A DNA stretch of 64,000 nucleotides from Cyprinodon diabolis. Lineage: Eukaryota; Chordata; Actinopteri; Cyprinodontiformes; Cyprinodontidae. The position numbers and the translations under genes are program-made. Below are positions 60,666-64,000 of this stretch, one piece after another. Positions within the stretch are counted from its first letter, which is position 1, and the number at the start of each line of letters is the position of its first letter. Below the pieces are notes generated by a model. It was given only the letters and a program-made list of their open reading frames with translations, ran no database searches and was not told the origin of the DNA. The stretch spans positions 25,554,762 through 25,618,761 of the forward strand of contig CM060080.1 of assembly GCA_030533445.1 (NCBI GenBank). The letters run 5' to 3'.

Positions 60666-61836
60666 ACAGTATAAAATCAACTTTTATTTTAGTCACAGCC
60701 AGAAGTCTGGAACTGTCTTTTCCAGCGTTGCTTTTATAAGGACAGACATTTATTGGCAAAGCTTGAATATAGCTCAAGTTCATCAGGTTGGAGGGAAATT
60801 GTCTGTGAACATGAATTAGATTAAACCACAGGTGTCAAACTCCAATCCTTGAAGCCCACTGTCCTCTTAATGAGCTGAGGCATATTGAAAAGAGCATGAC
60901 TGCATGAGGAGATAATTAAGTGATTTTATTTATCACACCTCGATGGCATATTTAGGGTCATTGTCTCCAGAGGGGGTCAAAATGTGCCCTGGTATCAAGT
61001 CTTGCTGCAGCAAAAAGGTTTTCTTCCAGCATTTCTGGAGTTTATATTTACCTATATAGCCATCAGCTCTGATCTAATTCCCTGTTTCTTCTGTGAAAAC
61101 TATTCCCACCGGATGATGTGTCCGAGTGGGAATGGTGTGGGTCCAGGATGAAGTAGCATTTGGTTTCTGCCACACAAATATATGGTGTTTTTCAATGTTT
61201 AAAAGACTGCTTTTGATAAGTTTCTGAATAAAACTAAAGATGATTTTACATTTAGCATTGAGTTTAATAATGTAAAAGAAAATGTACAATAGTATCATGT
61301 AATATTATTATAATTTCTCTGAAGAAGGTTTACTTACTTAGGCTCCTGAAATTTTCATGCAGCATATTAGTCTTCTTTTGTTTTATTAATTTCCAAGAAA
61401 ATTGCCTTGCTGACCTAATAAGTCCTGACCCTTTTAGTGTGTGGAGCAAAACTCCCTTAAAATGAGAGAAAAAGAAAAGCAGCTAAAGTCTTTTCAGAAG
61501 TGTAGAAAAACTAATTTTAAGCAAGGACGCTTATAAAATACCCAGGGCTCTGAGCTGGCAGAGGAAGAAGTATAGCACCCTAACTGAGCTGATGATCGCG
61601 CCAGCTCCTGTCACTCGGAGGCCTGGCAGATGGATAGGGACACTGAAGCAAGCTCCATTAATGCTGAAACTAATGTCCTGCTTTGAGGGAATTAGGCTCG
61701 ACTCGACTGATGCATGACCCTTGTAGCAGGTAAGCCTTGAGCCAAAGTTTCAGTTCAAATAAACACAAATCTGATGAATAGAGCTTTGATTTTAAAAACA
61801 AACTAAGAACAAACGTGGCTTTCTAGCTCCAATGCA
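60666..61836. other. Intronic or intergenic; candidate conserved noncoding DNA
   Basis: No coding exon. About 61,540-61,740 is balanced, non-repetitive text ('gagctgatgatcgcgccagc', 'ggaattaggctcgactcg') of a kind often conserved across vertebrates. Comparison with another genome would be needed. Confidence 0.3.
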
Positions 61837-61840
61837 AGTA

Positions 61841-62605
61841 TGTCAGGCTCAGAACAAAAGGACACAAGTATTCAAGGTGGAAAGACGATTTTAATAAAAT
61901 GTTTATTTATGATGGAACGGCAGCGTCTAAGTCAGGATCCCCTGCAGAGGGAGAACACAGGTTAGTGACCACCTCTATCTGGCGGAGGATGATAATGAGT
62001 CACTAACCTGGTCTTATAGTTGAGTCTGTGTCCATAGGACGAGGTTGGTTCGAGCCAGTCGGCTGCCAATAAGACGCGGCAGGTGCTGCCCAGAGAGTCC
62101 CAGACGCTGAAGTTGCAGAGGTTGGAGAACAGGCAGGAGATCAGAACCGAGCAGACAAAACAAGGCAGGATAAACCAGAAGGTGAAGCCAAGGCCGGTGT
62201 CAAGGACAAGCCAGCGGGTCAGAGCCAGGAGATCAGAGGTCCAAAGAGGTACTGAAGGGAAATCCAGGACGGTGTCGGGAATCAGTTCCAGGTTTGGTAC
62301 ACAGACAGGCAGAAATTCAGCAGGAGTCCGAGGACAGGTCAGGCAAAAAGATTAGAGCGGGAACAGGCAGGCTCACAGGTCCTGAGGCAGAATGGGTCAG
62401 GATCAGACAATCAGGACGCAATCAGGTACGCTAGAGAACTCTCACCAAAGGCTTGAATAATTTGGAACTGATAACTGGTTAGAAGGCTGGGGAAACAGAG
62501 GCTGAAGCAGGTGGATAAGATGAAATGTAATGAGTTCTGGGCGGAGCTAGGAAAGTGAATGAAATGAATAATCAGACCAGACATCAGCGCCAAGATCATG
62601 AGACA
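61841..62605 (-). mobile_element. Solo LTR, family 1 (copy C)
   Basis: 765 bp from TGTCAGGCTCAGAAC to ATCATGAGACA, flanked by AGTA (61,837-61,840 and 62,606-62,609; AAGTA if the last A is shared). On the minus strand it shares 'ctgggcagcacctgcc'-type text, the GGTTAGTGAC hairpin and the AATAAA region with the other two copies. The 10-bp stem (61,960-61,969 with 61,999-62,008) is perfect here. No internal region. Confidence 0.72.
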
Positions 62606-62609
62606 AGTA

Positions 62610-64000
62610 CTTGTTTCATTCACTTTTCAACACTCCTCTTTGAGTTATACAAAATAGGTGGAGGTCTAAAGCTTATGGATATCAAAATAAGAATAAAAAT
62701 AAGAAATGAAAAGCAATACAAGAAATTAAAAATTTACCAGGAAATTAAACTATTTTCTGCAACAAAATGGAAAATATAGCTAAACACACAGATGTTTGAT
62801 ATGAGTTTGACAGGAGAAAAATAATGGCAAAATCCCATGCTGCCCTCAGTCAACAGGGTGGCATCAGTGTTGAGGCGACTGTCCCCTCCTGAGGCCAACA
62901 AGGCATTGGAGAGAACCGTGACAGGGTTTGTTAAAGGTTCAATGTCTCAGTGGAGCCCCCATCAGTTATACAGACAGACAAGTCCAGGGAGAGCAGCAAA
63001 CCCAGCCAACAGGAGCTGGACTCAAAGAGACTGTCTGGAGGACTGAATGCATTAGTCTCTATGTACTGTTATCAGGTGTTCCCCACAGAGATAACAAAGG
63101 ATTACACATGTTTGTAGGTTATTTTTATGCAGTGATGACCAGCTGTTTGGTTCATGTGGGCTGAGTTCATAAGGCAGATAACAGGGAACTGTCCTTGGCA
63201 AAGCTTGCCATTTCTAAACTGCTTGTAAAATTTTTCCAATCTCCTGTTTCCCCAAAACATATAAATACAGGTACATTCTAGTTATGAGAAATTGACAAAT
63301 ACAATTTTTTGTCCTAAATCTGTTTATTGTCTTACAGCTAATGAAAATTCATTTTGTGAAACCAAAAGAGTATTTCTACACAGAGCAAATTTGACCACTG
63401 AAGCTATTTGAATACCTCAGCAAGCAAGGCACATAATCAAAGTTTTCTGAGGTCCAGTATGAAGGTTTTGCAGTTAGTGATTATTTGGGGCAATCTACAG
63501 CACAGCAATCTAAAATACCATTTTCCTGCCAAAATGATAAATAATAACAACTGTTGCAGTAAGCAAATCTCAGTAATTGTAGGCTACCATCAAGAAGAGT
63601 AGACAAGCTTAGGGAAACTCAAACCAACCTACTATGCAGTTAAACCACAAACTCATAGCCTGCATCTGGAGTCCCTTCCAAGAAATTGGTTCCTATGCTA
63701 AGCAATGGACTTGCATTAAAGTAGGCCAACATCTCTTTTTGAAATAAACTTATTATATTTATCCTGTAATTTTTCTGATATTTCAAGAATCTTTTTGTCC
63801 TTTCCCTTAATTTTCTACCCTATATATATACTTTGGTTAAAAAAAAAGAAAAAAAGAACAGCTTCTTTAGAGATGAAATGTTTTAACATCCTCCTTATGC
63901 TTACTGGTTGTTCAAATTATCAGTCTTTTTCATACTTGTGTAGGCCATGATGTGAGTGACTGTAACATGGTTCTGAATTATGTTTAAATCAATTGATCCT
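62610..64000. other. Intronic or intergenic, no recognised gene
   Basis: About 62,830-63,060 is GC-balanced and partly open but lacks convincing paired splice sites. The rest is AT-rich. No repeat identified. Confidence 0.45.

Noticed and set aside
62837..63046. Possible further exon of the unrecognised gene
   Set aside because: Open for 69 codons and GC-balanced, but no acceptor/donor pair in phase with the 59,163 exon and no recognisable protein motif.

Overview
The window is vertebrate, almost certainly teleost, nuclear DNA. Short exons with GT/AG splice sites are spread through AT-rich introns. The repeats are of teleost type: Tc1/mariner and hAT elements, tRNA-like short repeats, many microsatellites and solo LTRs. 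Nothing bacterial is present. The species cannot be fixed from the sequence alone.

Positions 1-13,100 hold the 3' two-thirds of rasgrp1 on the + strand. Twelve coding exons (1,707-10,097, 593 residues) encode the end of the RasGEF catalytic domain, paired EF-hands, a C1 zinc-binding domain, a proline/serine-rich linker and a C-terminal coiled coil. The 5' exons lie outside the window. A long AU-rich 3' UTR probably continues to a poly(A) signal at 13,078.

Positions 13,100-54,000 are a gene-poor interval built largely from mobile elements. Many can be bounded by their target-site duplications (TSDs): two nonautonomous hAT copies (15,638-17,129 and 21,958-22,614), a hAT MITE (32,330-32,957), solo LTRs of three families, two dead Tc1 transposons (41,604-43,204 and 52,625-53,890), an older Tc1 relic, LINE fragments and a TTAA-flanked element. 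Between them are tracts with no recognisable repeat; some may be conserved regulatory DNA, which cannot be tested here.

The most unusual object is a 3.8-kb DNA transposon (33,312-37,129). It begins and ends with CACTGCATGAAAAGTG-type inverted repeats, is flanked by a 3-bp AGA repeat, and sits inside a solo LTR that has its own 5-bp TSD. It has no visible transposase. Instead it carries a spliced gene whose last two exons are cleanly open and resemble, from memory, the vertebrate C14orf93 (RTFC) family.

Positions 54,300-64,000 contain the start of a second gene on the + strand. A noncoding first exon ends at 54,749, and a second exon from 59,107 carries the ATG at 59,163. I do not recognise the product. 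A 20-codon upstream ORF spans the 5' UTR splice junction. The rest of that gene lies beyond about 59,600 and was not found.
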